This document shows, piece by piece, positions 46,089 to 54,925 of a DNA stretch of 64,000 nucleotides. The stretch comes from Psychrobacillus sp. FSL H8-0483 (GTDB taxonomy: Bacteria; Bacillota; Bacilli; Bacillales_A; Planococcaceae), in contig NZ_CP152052.1 of assembly GCF_038637725.1 (NCBI RefSeq), positions 1,533,501 through 1,597,500 of the forward strand. The letters are read 5' to 3'. The number at the start of each line of letters is the position of its first letter. The stretch's first letter is position 1. The translations under genes were made by a program, and so were the position numbers. Under the pieces are notes generated by a model, which saw only the letters and a list, made by a program, of their open reading frames with translations, had not been told where the DNA came from and made no database searches.

Positions 46089-46865
46089 TTGATATATATG
46101 GTCATATCTATTGTCGTTATCTTCATCATCTTATTTTTATATATGCTATTTCTTGCATTTCAAATTAACGTGAAAGAGCATTCTATACAAATAAAAGAAA
46201 TGCTGGACGGAGAACAGTTTCACCTATTTTTCATATCCGATATTCACCGAAGAAAAATAGATGACAAATTGATTCACTCGATTATAGGAAAAGTAGACAT
46301 AGTTATTATTGGTGGGGACTTAACAGAAAAGGGAGTACCACTAGAGCGTACAGAGCACAATATTAAGCAATTAAAAAAACTTGGAAAAGTATATTACGTA
46401 TACGGCAATAATGATCGAGAAGTAAATGAACAAAGACTTCAATCTATCTTCGATAAGCATAGCGTTCGCATGCTAGTAAACGAATCGGTCGATCTGAATT
46501 TTAGAAGTTCTTTGATTCGCCTTGTTGGGATTAATGATGGATTTAGTGGGAATGTAAAAATATATGAGGCATTTCAGGAAGTAAAAGATACGGATATCCT
46601 CGTTTTTGTGTCACATGCGCCAGCGTATTTCCATCATGCGAAAAAGTTAAGTAAACCCCATTTACTATTAGCTGGCCATCTTCACGGAGGTCAAATTCGT
46701 TTAGGTCCTTTTGGTATGTATGAAAATGGAACTTTTAAAATAAATGAGAACAGCGCAGAGCTTGTAAGCAATGGTTTTGGTACGACGGGTGTTCCACTAA
46801 GGTTAGGGGCAAAATCGGAGTGTCATATAATAACTATGCATGGCACATCGATTGATCAAAGATAG
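46089..46865 (+). CDS. ypbG: YpbG-like metallophosphoesterase
   Basis: 258 aa. Membrane anchor at about 3-25, then a calcineurin-like fold: SDIHRRKID, IIGGDLTEKG, YVYGNNDREV, SHAP and AGHLHGGQ supply the metal ligands. The third motif is GNND rather than the common GNHE/D. TTG start with AGGAGG 7 bases upstream. Substrate unknown. Followed 25 bases later by ypdA. Confidence 0.9.
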   Translation: MIYMVISIVVIFIILFLYMLFLAFQINVKEHSIQIKEMLDGEQFHLFFISDIHRRKIDDKLIHSIIGKVDIVIIGGDLTEKGVPLERTEHNIKQLKKLGKVYYVYGNNDREVNEQRLQSIFDKHSVRMLVNESVDLNFRSSLIRLVGINDGFSGNVKIYEAFQEVKDTDILVFVSHAPAYFHHAKKLSKPHLLLAGHLHGGQIRLGPFGMYENGTFKINENSAELVSNGFGTTGVPLRLGAKSECHIITMHGTSIDQR

Positions 46866-46890
46866 TAAGAAGAGAAAGGAAGTTTTACCA

Positions 46891-47871
46891 GTGGTACAAC
46901 ATGTAGATGTTTTAATTGTAGGAGGAGGGCCATGTGGAATAGCTGCTGCTATTTCCACTCAAGAGCTTGGTTTGAAAACAATAGTAATCGAAAAAGGAAA
47001 CATTGTAGAAGCAATATACAATTATCCAACTCATCAAACCTTCTTTAGCACAAGTGAAAAATTAGCAATTGGAAATGTACCTTTTATTGTAGAGGAAAGG
47101 AAACCAAAGCGAAATCAAGCATTAGTATACTATAGAGAAGTAACGAAGCTGAAAAATATTCAAGTGAATAAATACGAACAAGTAGAAAAGGTGGAAAAAA
47201 AGGATCGCTACTTTCTTGTAACGACATCAAAAACAATTTACCACTCTACCTACGTCATAATTGCAACTGGTTATTATGATCATCCAAACTTTATGGGAAT
47301 TCCAGGTGAAGATTTACCGAAAGTACTTCATTATTTTAAAGAAGGCCATCCGTATTTCGCTCAAAATGTTTTGGTGATTGGAGGGAAAAACTCTGCCGTA
47401 GATGCAGCACTTGAGCTGAATAAGGCAGGAGCGAATGTCACTGTCGCTTATCGTGGAAGTGTATACTCCCCTAGTATAAAGCCTTGGGTATTACCAGAGT
47501 TTGAGGGGCTCGTGCGAAACAAAGAGATTCAAATGCATTTTGATACAGAAATTTTGTCAATAGACGAGCAGTTTGTCTATTTAAATGGACCAGAAGGAAA
47601 GTTCCAAATGGAAAACGATTTTGTCTTTGCGATGACAGGTTATCATCCTGACCATGTATTTTTAGAGAAAATGGGTGTTCAGATAGACCAAACATCTGGT
47701 CGACCTACATATAATGCAGAAACAATGGAAACAAATGTAGAAGGTATATTTATCGCAGGTGTGATAGCGGCAGGGAATAATGCAAATGAAATTTTTATTG
47801 AAAATGGAAGATTCCATGGAAATCAAATTGCTCAAGAAATTGAACGCAAGAGAAAAGACACGAAAATATAA
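46891..47871 (+). CDS. ypdA: YpdA, bacillithiol disulfide reductase (thioredoxin reductase-like)
   Basis: NADPH-dependent flavoprotein that reduces oxidised bacillithiol. 326 aa: FAD motif IVGGGPCGIAAA, NADPH motif VIGGKNSAVDAALEL, C-terminal GIFIAGVIAAGNNANEIFIENGR. No CxxC of true thioredoxin reductases. The GTG at 46891 has AAAGGAAG 8 bases upstream and gives the expected length; a frame extending back into ypbG is ignored. Confidence 0.93.
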   Translation: MVQHVDVLIVGGGPCGIAAAISTQELGLKTIVIEKGNIVEAIYNYPTHQTFFSTSEKLAIGNVPFIVEERKPKRNQALVYYREVTKLKNIQVNKYEQVEKVEKKDRYFLVTTSKTIYHSTYVIIATGYYDHPNFMGIPGEDLPKVLHYFKEGHPYFAQNVLVIGGKNSAVDAALELNKAGANVTVAYRGSVYSPSIKPWVLPEFEGLVRNKEIQMHFDTEILSIDEQFVYLNGPEGKFQMENDFVFAMTGYHPDHVFLEKMGVQIDQTSGRPTYNAETMETNVEGIFIAGVIAAGNNANEIFIENGRFHGNQIAQEIERKRKDTKI

Positions 47872-48014
47872 AATTTTGGTCTTGTGACTGTCCAGATTTC
47901 AGAGATCACTTGTAGAACCAAAACGGAGCTTTAGCAGTAACGACTTGAAAGACATGACATAAAGAGTACTCTGTAATTATACAGATACAGCACTTTTCAA
48001 ACCATTTCTTGAAA

Positions 48015-48101
48015 ATGGATATGCCTATATTTACTTTGTTTCTCCTTGTTTTCGGATTGCTTTGGACAGAGCGACTATTACACCATTACCGGGATTTCTA
48101 G
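48015..48101 (+). CDS. possible 28-aa membrane peptide
   Basis: MDMPIFTLFLLVFGLLWTER then LLHHYRDF: one hydrophobic helix and a basic tail. It ends 2 bases before the repeat at 48104. No ribosome binding site is visible, so this may be chance. Confidence 0.22.
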   Translation: MDMPIFTLFLLVFGLLWTERLLHHYRDF

Positions 48102-48103
48102 AA

Positions 48104-48549
48104 GGGGCTGTCCCTAAAGTCATATAGTGACTGAGAGATGGTCCCTTTTCCAATGTATTGATTTCCGTTCCTGACGGACGCCTTCCGCGGGCATGGCTTT
48201 AGTCTCCTCAGGCCAACACGATGTTGGTCACGAAGGCGTTGAGGCCCACAGGATGTGGGTCATGCAATCGTTGCCGCAGGACGCGGCGAACTTAGATTGC
48301 CTTCCATTTGAGGTGGCGTTCTTAGCCTTTGTTCCTTTGTTCTCTCCTGCGGGGCCTTCAGCTCATGCACCTGCCGCTTCGCTTTCGGTGCAGAAAACAT
48401 CTGCTATTCCCGCTGGAGTCGCCGTCTTCCCCTACAATCAATTGCCTACAAAAAATAGTAGTTTTATAAAAAGTATACAAATAACAGGTGTAGAAAAAGA
48501 CTCGTTTTTCTACACCTGCTTCAATTTTATGGGCTTATTGGACAGCCCC
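48104..48549. repeat. 446-bp palindromic element with GGGGCTGTCC ends and tandem mini-hairpins
   Basis: Terminal inverted repeats GGGGCTGTCC (48104-48113) / GGACAGCCCC (48540-48549). The interior carries CTTCCGCGG, GTCTCCTCAGG, TCTCCTGCGGGGCC and CGCTGGAGTCGCCG, superfamily motifs. Three small hairpins lie in a row: CCAACA-CGA-TGTTGG (48213-48227), CCCACA-GGA-TGTGGG (48245-48259) and GCCGC-AGGAC-GCGGC (48273-48287). A further stem, GGTGTAGAAAAAGA / TTTTTCTACACC, lies near 48489-48517. An open frame across it has no ribosome binding site and is not treated as a gene. Confidence 0.9.
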
Positions 48550-48874
48550 ATCTTTTCGGTAATCGTATGGCCGTTGCCTTCCGCCTATTTTTGTCAGAAT
48601 AAGCAAGGAATTACCGTAGAAAAGGATAAAGTGCCCGAAATTGAATCTTCGGGCACTTACATCAACAATATAAAAGTAGTAATTCTTTTATTTTCAGAAA
48701 GTGCTCTTTTCCTGACAATTTGTTCAGGACAAACTTTATCTCTAGGCTTCTCTCCACGATTGACTCTCGGTAATGGTATAGCAGAAATATGTTCCAAAGC
48801 GATCCAGGAATGATTGTGGAACAGTTAACATGAATCAACTTAACACGCTTATAAGGGCAAGGCTGGCACTTTTC
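48550..48874. other. 325-base intergenic region downstream of ansA
   Basis: Contains a perfect AAGTGCCCGAA / TTCGGGCACTT hairpin (48629-48658). On the minus strand, 48660-48830 is open for about 55 codons without a start or ribosome binding site; it may be a gene relic but I cannot name it. Nothing else recognised. Confidence 0.45.
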
Positions 48875-49846
48875 TTAGATAGAGAAAATATGATTCATTG
48901 CTTTTTGTGGGTCTGGATGATTAAGAGCAATGAGGAGTGCCAGTCTTGCTTTTTGACCGTTTATGCCCTGTGCAAATATGACTCCTAGCTCTTTTAACCC
49001 TTTTCCACCACCTACATAACCATATACATCTTGTGCAATTCCATTAAAGCAACGAGAAACGAGTACAATTGGTATGTTTCTTTGCAAGATATCTTCAATA
49101 ATAGGGACAAGGCTCGGAGGCACATTTCCTTGACCTAATCCTTCCAATACTATTCCGTCATAGCCTAGCTGGATGGATGATTCTAATAAATCTGGTTCCA
49201 TTCCTGCATACACTTTAAAAAGTGCTACTCGTTTCGAGATACTTTGAATTGGGAAAACTGTCCGGTAATTAGGAGAATGATGAAAATGTACAATGGACTT
49301 TGAAATAAAACCAATGGGTCCATATTGCGGACTTTGGAAGGTGCTGACATTGCTAGCGTGCGTTTTTGTCGCATTTTCTGCGGTATGTATCTCATCATTT
49401 AAGACAATTAATACCCCTTTACCAATTGCGTCCTTTGATGAGGCTACTTTTATAGCAGAAACTAAATTGTATAACCCATCTGAGCCAATTTCATTGGAAG
49501 ATCTCATTGCACCTGTTATCACGATCGGGATCGATGTATCGACTGTTATGTCCAAAAAGTAGGCTGTTTCTTCCAATGTATCTGTACCATGTGTAATGAC
49601 AACTCCATCAATATTTTTTTCTACTATATACTGATCGATTAACTGTTTTAGAGTTAACATTTCCGCAGAGGTAATATGAGGAGAAGGTAAATTAAAAGCC
49701 TCGATTTCCAAAATATTTGCAAGTTTTTTTAGTTTTTCTGCCTCTACAATGAGAGGATTTTGAGAAGCAGGAACTACTGCGCCTGTTTCCGCATTTACTT
49801 GCATAGATATTGTTCCGCCTGTATGAATAAGTAAAATTGTTTTCAA
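48875..49846 (-). CDS. ansA: L-asparaginase, type I/II fold
   Basis: Hydrolyses asparagine to aspartate and ammonia. 323 aa: first catalytic Thr12 in IHTGGTISM, second motif VITHGTDTLEET, and TGAMRSSNEIGSDG. The long frame reaches 49933 but GGGGG is spaced 8 bases from TTG 49846, which gives MKTILLIHTGG at the proper N-terminus. Without a signal peptide, so cytoplasmic. Divergent from prsW. Confidence 0.93.
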   Translation of the reverse strand: MKTILLIHTGGTISMQVNAETGAVVPASQNPLIVEAEKLKKLANILEIEAFNLPSPHITSAEMLTLKQLIDQYIVEKNIDGVVITHGTDTLEETAYFLDITVDTSIPIVITGAMRSSNEIGSDGLYNLVSAIKVASSKDAIGKGVLIVLNDEIHTAENATKTHASNVSTFQSPQYGPIGFISKSIVHFHHSPNYRTVFPIQSISKRVALFKVYAGMEPDLLESSIQLGYDGIVLEGLGQGNVPPSLVPIIEDILQRNIPIVLVSRCFNGIAQDVYGYVGGGKGLKELGVIFAQGINGQKARLALLIALNHPDPQKAMNHIFSI

Positions 49847-49925
49847 TAGAAAAACCCCCAAAATTTTTACAATTAATGCAAATAATAATGTATAATAAAG
49901 ATAATGAATTGGAAGGAGTAAGGAT

Positions 49926-50618
49926 ATGTTCATACTGCTTTCCGTTGCAATTGCTCCTGCACTTGCACTTTTAAGTTATTTTTATTTACGTAAAGAAATT
50001 GCCAAAGAGCCTTCTAGATTATTGTTACACACATTTATATATGGCGCTATATTAACTTTTCCAATTTTATTTATTCAGCATGTAATTCAAGAAGAGCAAG
50101 TATTTTCAGCCTTATTTATTCGAAATGCCTTATTTTCTAGCACCTTAGAAGAGTTTTTTAAATGGTTAGCACTTCTAGTAGCTATATACAAACATGTGGA
50201 GTTTGATGATCCTTACGATGGGATCTTATATGGAGCTAGTGTTTCTCTTGGATTCGCAACGGTCGAAAATATTTTGTTCCTATTAAACTTTGGTATGCAT
50301 GATGCATTTATGCGTGCGTTGCTTCCAGTTTCCAGTCATGCATTATTTGGTGTCGTAATGGGGTATTATTTAGGTAGAGCAAAATTTTCAACTTTAAATA
50401 AGTCCCGATATGAAATTACGTATGCATTAGCTGCTCCTTTAGTTTTACATATAATATATAATAGCATTTTAATTTTTACTGGATTTGAACTAATCTTAAT
50501 GGTCCCATTCATGCTTTTTTTATGGGTATTTGGCTTATCAAAAGTAAAGAAAGCACATATTTTATCGCATAAAAGAAGATATGAACATCATGAATATTTT
50601 ATTAGAGAGGAAATCTAG
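49926..50618 (+). CDS. prsW: PrsW-family intramembrane protease
   Basis: Site-1 protease for anti-sigma RsiW in B. subtilis. 230 aa, about six helices; active-site segments EEFFKW (EExxK), FDDPYDGILYGASVSLGFATVEN and SHALFGVVMGYY. GGAAGGAG lies 6 bases before the ATG. Located just before sleB as in B. subtilis. Whether a SigW/RsiW pair exists lies outside the window. Confidence 0.93.
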   Translation: MFILLSVAIAPALALLSYFYLRKEIAKEPSRLLLHTFIYGAILTFPILFIQHVIQEEQVFSALFIRNALFSSTLEEFFKWLALLVAIYKHVEFDDPYDGILYGASVSLGFATVENILFLLNFGMHDAFMRALLPVSSHALFGVVMGYYLGRAKFSTLNKSRYEITYALAAPLVLHIIYNSILIFTGFELILMVPFMLFLWVFGLSKVKKAHILSHKRRYEHHEYFIREEI

Positions 50619-50637
50619 CTGATGCTAGATTTTTTTT
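50611..50637 (+). terminator. prsW terminator overlapping its stop codon
   Basis: AAATCTAGC-TGAT-GCTAGATTT followed by TTTTTT. The stop codon lies in the stem. Confidence 0.85.
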
Positions 50638-50687
50638 GTATATTTAGTAAAAACTTACCCAAGCTATATAAAAAGGAGAGATGTCGT

Positions 50688-51476
50688 TTGAAACAAATTA
50701 AATACATCCTTATTAGCTTGGTAATTTGTACAGCTAGTTATGCGTTATTAAATCAAGAGCAACCTACACAGGCTTTCTCCGCTCAGATATTAGAACGGGG
50801 AGCATACGGAGATGATGTAATTGAGCTACAAGCTAGACTACAATACATTGGATATTACACGAGTGAAATAGACGGTAAGTTTGGATACAGCACTTACTGG
50901 GCCCTTAGAAATTTTCAAGAGAAATACGGACTTCCTGTCGATGGAATGTTAGGTGAAAAAACGAAGAAAAAGCTTGTGAATGCTTCGGAATTCAATGAGA
51001 AATTTGTGCATGAACAAATAAAAAAAGGTAATAGTTTTACACATTACGGTGGGAAGGACCTAAAGGCACAAGTAAAAAATAAAAAACCGGAAAGTACAAA
51101 TATGCAGCTTCCCCCAAAATACACAGAAAAAGATTTAAAGCTAATTGCAAACGCAGTATATGGAGAATCTAGGGGAGAGCCATATGAAGGGCAAGTTGCA
51201 GTTGCAGCAGTTATATTAAATCGAGTTGATCACCCTGATTTTCCAAATACAATTAGCGAAGTAATATTCCAACCACGAGCATTTACTGCAGTAGCAGATG
51301 GGCAAATTTGGTTAGAGCCGAATGAACGTGCTAAAGAGGCTGTATTAGACGCACTAAATGGATGGGATCCAACTGAAAATGCTATCTACTATTTTAACCC
51401 GGAAACTGCTACTAGTGAATGGATCTGGTCTAGACCACAAATTAAAAAAATCGGACAGCATATATTTTGTTCATAA
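50688..51476 (+). CDS. sleB: spore cortex-lytic enzyme SleB
   Basis: Lytic transglycosylase that degrades cortex peptidoglycan at germination. 262 aa: signal peptide, PG-binding domain (RGAYGDDVIELQARLQYIGYY, about 35-95), linker and a C-terminal Hydrolase_2 domain with catalytic Glu in NAVYGESRGEPYEGQVAVAAV-type motif. A 22-codon longer frame exists, but AAGGAG is spaced 9 bases from TTG 50688 and the product then begins with a normal signal peptide. Paired with ypeB 9 bases downstream. Confidence 0.95.
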   Translation: MKQIKYILISLVICTASYALLNQEQPTQAFSAQILERGAYGDDVIELQARLQYIGYYTSEIDGKFGYSTYWALRNFQEKYGLPVDGMLGEKTKKKLVNASEFNEKFVHEQIKKGNSFTHYGGKDLKAQVKNKKPESTNMQLPPKYTEKDLKLIANAVYGESRGEPYEGQVAVAAVILNRVDHPDFPNTISEVIFQPRAFTAVADGQIWLEPNERAKEAVLDALNGWDPTENAIYYFNPETATSEWIWSRPQIKKIGQHIFCS

Positions 51477-51485
51477 GGAGATAAA

Positions 51486-52769
51486 ATGAAAAAAATTGTA
51501 TGGATAATAGTTGTTGCTGCTGCCGCCATATTTCTTGTATATCATTTTCAAGTTCAAGCCCAAAACACGCGATTAGAAACTGCACTTGCAAACCAATATG
51601 CAAATCAATTAACAACAGCTTCTGAACAGCTTACGGTATTAAGTGATTCCATTGATCAGACATTACTATTTAAAGATAAAGCCGCACTCGATAAACCTCT
51701 AGATGATGTATGGAGAGTATCTTCTGATGTGCGGGCATCTATTTCAGCCTTACCAATAGATCAAGAAACCTCCACGGTGTGGATGAATTATTTAACCCGT
51801 ATTGGAAATGGCGCTTCGCAAGTTAAGGCTGGAAAAGTGCCAATAGAAGAATGGCAAAAAAACATGACAAGTGCTCGTGATAATTTAAGATCGTTATCTG
51901 ATCAATGGGCTTTTACGAATAGAGAGGATGGAAAGAAAGATTATATCGTAGCATCTTTTGTACAAAACAAAGTAAGTAAAGAAAATGAGAAGAGTTGGAA
52001 AGCTCTTGGGAGTTCTGTAAAAACTTATACGGAAAGTGATTTTCCAATGACTGCAAGTGAAGCGGATCAACAAAAGAAGAAGGATTTGCAACACATTAAA
52101 GACGCAGAGATTAGTATGGATCAAGTAAAACAAAAATTTAGGGAGCTGTTCCCTGAACTAAAAGATGCTAAACTGCATATTACAGAAAGCGCAAAAGATG
52201 CTCCTTATCCCTTTTATCATGTAGAATTTCATAAGGGAATTCGAATTGGATATGCAGATTTCACGAAAAAAGGAGGTCATCTACTATCCTTCTTATTGGA
52301 AAGACCTTTTGATAATACAACCATTAGTGTTGAACAAATGAAAGCTAAAGCATTAAAATATATGAAATCCTTTAATTATGCCGATACGAAAATGGTTGAT
52401 TTCCGAGAAAATAATATTGCTTGGCATTTAGCTTTTGCAAGAAATGATGCTGAAAATAATGCACTAGTGTATGCAGATGGCGTTCAGTTGAAAGTTGCAA
52501 AAGATAATGGAGAGCTTTTAGGATTAAATGCAATGGAATATATTCAAAAGGAAAAGCTTGTACCTCAAAAAGTTATTCCTATAAATTATGATGAACTATT
52601 TTCCGGGAATTTCTCTGTAGAAGAAGAGCGATTATCCTATGTGGAAAATCAACAATTACAACAACGTCTTGCATATGAAGTTTTAACAAGAAGTGATACT
52701 ATTGGCACGTATAAAATATATATTGATACGGAAACTCACGAAATATTACACTCAGAAAAACTCCCGTAA
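51486..52769 (+). CDS. ypeB: germination protein YpeB
   Basis: Needed for SleB localisation and stability in the spore. 427 aa: N-terminal membrane anchor (about 5-21), a helical region and repeated PepSY-like domains in the C-terminal half (MDQVKQKFRELFPELKDA, VEQMKAKALKYMKSF). AAGGAG precedes the ATG. Standard sleB-ypeB operon. Confidence 0.95.
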   Translation: MKKIVWIIVVAAAAIFLVYHFQVQAQNTRLETALANQYANQLTTASEQLTVLSDSIDQTLLFKDKAALDKPLDDVWRVSSDVRASISALPIDQETSTVWMNYLTRIGNGASQVKAGKVPIEEWQKNMTSARDNLRSLSDQWAFTNREDGKKDYIVASFVQNKVSKENEKSWKALGSSVKTYTESDFPMTASEADQQKKKDLQHIKDAEISMDQVKQKFRELFPELKDAKLHITESAKDAPYPFYHVEFHKGIRIGYADFTKKGGHLLSFLLERPFDNTTISVEQMKAKALKYMKSFNYADTKMVDFRENNIAWHLAFARNDAENNALVYADGVQLKVAKDNGELLGLNAMEYIQKEKLVPQKVIPINYDELFSGNFSVEEERLSYVENQQLQQRLAYEVLTRSDTIGTYKIYIDTETHEILHSEKLP

Positions 52770-52798
52770 AATATTTTCTTATAGAAAATGGAAACTTT

Positions 52799-52828
52799 AA
52801 ATGTCATAATAAAAGTATTATGACATTT
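52799..52828. promoter_or_regulatory. perfect palindrome upstream of ypfA
   Basis: AAATGTCATAAT (52799-52810) / ATTATGACATTT (52817-52828) with a 6-base loop, 16 bases before the ypfA start, without a T run. It could be an operator or a 5' UTR hairpin, or a weak ypeB terminator. Confidence 0.5.
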
Positions 52829-52843
52829 GAAGAGGGTAAAAAC

Positions 52844-53491
52844 ATGAAAATCAAGTTAGGTACAAATTTAACCTTAGAGCCAACCTTTACTGAGAAAAAA
52901 GAAAAATACCGTTGTAAAGTAGTTGATATGGATGATCAATATATTTATGTGGATTATCCTATCGACACAATAACAAACAAAACTGTATTTTTAATTGACG
53001 GTACCCAGCTACGTGCCACCTATGTAGAAGAATTAAAGTCAGCGTTTGCCTTCCAAACAGAAGTGTTAGGAAAGAGGAATGGGCAAATTCCGATGATTAG
53101 GCTTTCGTATCCAGGTGATTCCGAAATTATTAAAATTCAACGAAGAGATTTTGTACGTGTCCATTCACCACTAGATGTGTCTGTTCAATTTGAAGATGAA
53201 AAGTATCAATTTATTACAGACGATATTAGTGCAGGAGGTAGTGCAATATTATTGAATCGAGAGGTAAAATTTAAAGCTAATGACGATGTATCGATATTAA
53301 TCCCCTTAGCATTCAACAATGGGGATATTAAATACGTATCTACTATTGCTAAAGTTGTGCGCATTTGGGACAAAGATTCCCTAACGTTAGCATCCTTGCA
53401 ATTTACTGATACGGATGATATAGATAAGCAACACATTGTACGTTTTTGCTTTGAAAGACAGTTATTAATGAGGAAAAAAGGATTGAAGTAA
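52844..53491 (+). CDS. ypfA: PilZ-domain c-di-GMP receptor YpfA (MotI/DgrA-like)
   Basis: 215 aa: N-terminal YcgR-type domain and a C-terminal PilZ domain with the c-di-GMP ligand motif RRDFVR and DISAGGSA. In B. subtilis this protein brakes the flagellar motor when c-di-GMP is bound. AGAGGG lies 7 bases before the ATG at 52844. Conserved position between ypeB and cmk. Confidence 0.9.
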   Translation: MKIKLGTNLTLEPTFTEKKEKYRCKVVDMDDQYIYVDYPIDTITNKTVFLIDGTQLRATYVEELKSAFAFQTEVLGKRNGQIPMIRLSYPGDSEIIKIQRRDFVRVHSPLDVSVQFEDEKYQFITDDISAGGSAILLNREVKFKANDDVSILIPLAFNNGDIKYVSTIAKVVRIWDKDSLTLASLQFTDTDDIDKQHIVRFCFERQLLMRKKGLK

Positions 53492-53519
53492 AAGTCTGTT
53501 TTTACAGGCTTTTTTTTTT
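53492..53519 (+). terminator. ypfA terminator
   Basis: AAGTCTGT / ACAGGCTT stem (one G-T pair), 4-base loop, nine T. Confidence 0.82.
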
Positions 53520-53568
53520 CGTATCATTCTATGATAAAATATATTCGAATAGAGTGGAGGATAAAAAT

Positions 53569-54243
53569 ATGACGAAACAAATACAAGTTGCTATTGATGG
53601 TCCAGCTGCGGCAGGTAAGAGTACAATAGCTAAAAAAACAGCCGAGTTATTAGGGTATACATATGTGGATACAGGAGCAATGTATCGAGCTATTACGTAT
53701 AAAGCAATACATTCAAACATAGATTTGCTAGACGGAGAAAAATTAACAGATCTATTGAATAAAACCTCTATTGAGTTAAAGCCTTCTCCTAAAGGACAAT
53801 TAGTATTTTTAGATAATAGAGAGGTAACGGAAGAAATTCGTTCTAAAGAAGTAACTGCTTCCGTTTCAGCTGTAGCTGCTCATGCAAACTTAAGAGCAGA
53901 AATGGTAAGAAGACAGGTTGAAATGGGTAAAAACGGCAGTATTGTAATGGATGGACGGGATATTGGGACACATGTATTAACCAATGCAGAGCTTAAGATA
54001 TTCATGTCTGCTAGCGTGGAAGAAAGAGCAAGTAGAAGATTTTTAGAGAACCAAAAAAGAGGAATTAATACAAGTTTAGAAGAACTAATAAAAGAGATTG
54101 CTCTTAGAGATAAATTAGATAGTGAACGAGAAGCATCTCCTTTATTACAAGCTGAAGATGCCATCTACATCGACACAACCTCGCTAACAATCGAAGAAGT
54201 TTCCGAGAAGATTATGCAGCTAGCTAAAGAGAGGATGGTTTAA
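53569..54243 (+). CDS. cmk: cytidylate kinase
   Basis: Phosphorylates CMP and dCMP. 224 aa, exactly the usual length; P-loop IDGPAAAGKST, DTGAMYRAITY, MDGRDIGTHV. GTGGAGG is 8 bases before the ATG at 53569; the in-frame GTG at 53554 is the ribosome binding site itself. Confidence 0.96.
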   Translation: MTKQIQVAIDGPAAAGKSTIAKKTAELLGYTYVDTGAMYRAITYKAIHSNIDLLDGEKLTDLLNKTSIELKPSPKGQLVFLDNREVTEEIRSKEVTASVSAVAAHANLRAEMVRRQVEMGKNGSIVMDGRDIGTHVLTNAELKIFMSASVEERASRRFLENQKRGINTSLEELIKEIALRDKLDSEREASPLLQAEDAIYIDTTSLTIEEVSEKIMQLAKERMV

Positions 54244-54244
54244 A

Positions 54245-54832
54245 ATGAATCTTTATTCCTTTGCAAAGACGATCGTTTTTACCGCCTTAAAGCCAATTTA
54301 TCGATTCGATGTGATTGGAGCTGATAACTTTCCAAAAGATGGAGGGATATTGCTCTGTACCAATCATATTAATGCATTAGATCCCCCTGTTGTCGGGATA
54401 AATGCTCCGAGGCCCGTAAATTTTATGGCAAAAGAAGAATTGTTTCAAATACCATTATTAAAAAGTATCCTACCGGGAGTACATGCATTTCCCGTAAAAA
54501 GAGGAATGAGTGATCGTGATGCACTACGTCGTGCTTTAAAGCTATTAAAAGAAGGCGAAGTGGTCGGTCTTTTCCCAGAAGGAACGAGAAGTAAAGATGG
54601 GAAGCTTGGAAAGGGTTTTAGCGGTGCAGGATTCTTTGCTTTAAGAGGAGAGGCAAACGTCGTACCATGTGCGATTGTCGGTCCATATAAGCCGTTCAGG
54701 CGTTTAAAGGTAGTATATGGGAATGTAATAGATATGCAGCCATATCGAGAAAGAAAGGCTTCTCCTGAAGAAGTGACGGAAGTTATTATGGCAAATATTG
54801 CTCAATTACTTGAAGAACATAAAACAAAATAA
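54245..54832 (+). CDS. plsC: 1-acylglycerol-3-phosphate acyltransferase (PlsC family)
   Basis: Makes phosphatidic acid at the membrane. 195 aa: NHINALDPPVV (NHx4D), FPVKRG and FPEGTRSKDG motifs in order. It starts one base after the cmk stop, so the two are coupled. AGGATGG overlaps the cmk end. Confidence 0.93.
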   Translation: MNLYSFAKTIVFTALKPIYRFDVIGADNFPKDGGILLCTNHINALDPPVVGINAPRPVNFMAKEELFQIPLLKSILPGVHAFPVKRGMSDRDALRRALKLLKEGEVVGLFPEGTRSKDGKLGKGFSGAGFFALRGEANVVPCAIVGPYKPFRRLKVVYGNVIDMQPYRERKASPEEVTEVIMANIAQLLEEHKTK

Positions 54833-54925
54833 TTAGAATTTTTATTTTCCAGAAGTGCTTCTTTTTGTATTTCTGTCTTAGTTCGCATAAAATAGATAAG
54901 AGACGTTGTGAAGGAGGAATATCAT

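Noticed and set aside
48193-48813. 206-codon open frame on the plus strand
   Set aside because: It runs through the palindromic element and its hairpins, has no ribosome binding site and a composition imposed by the repeats; judged non-coding.
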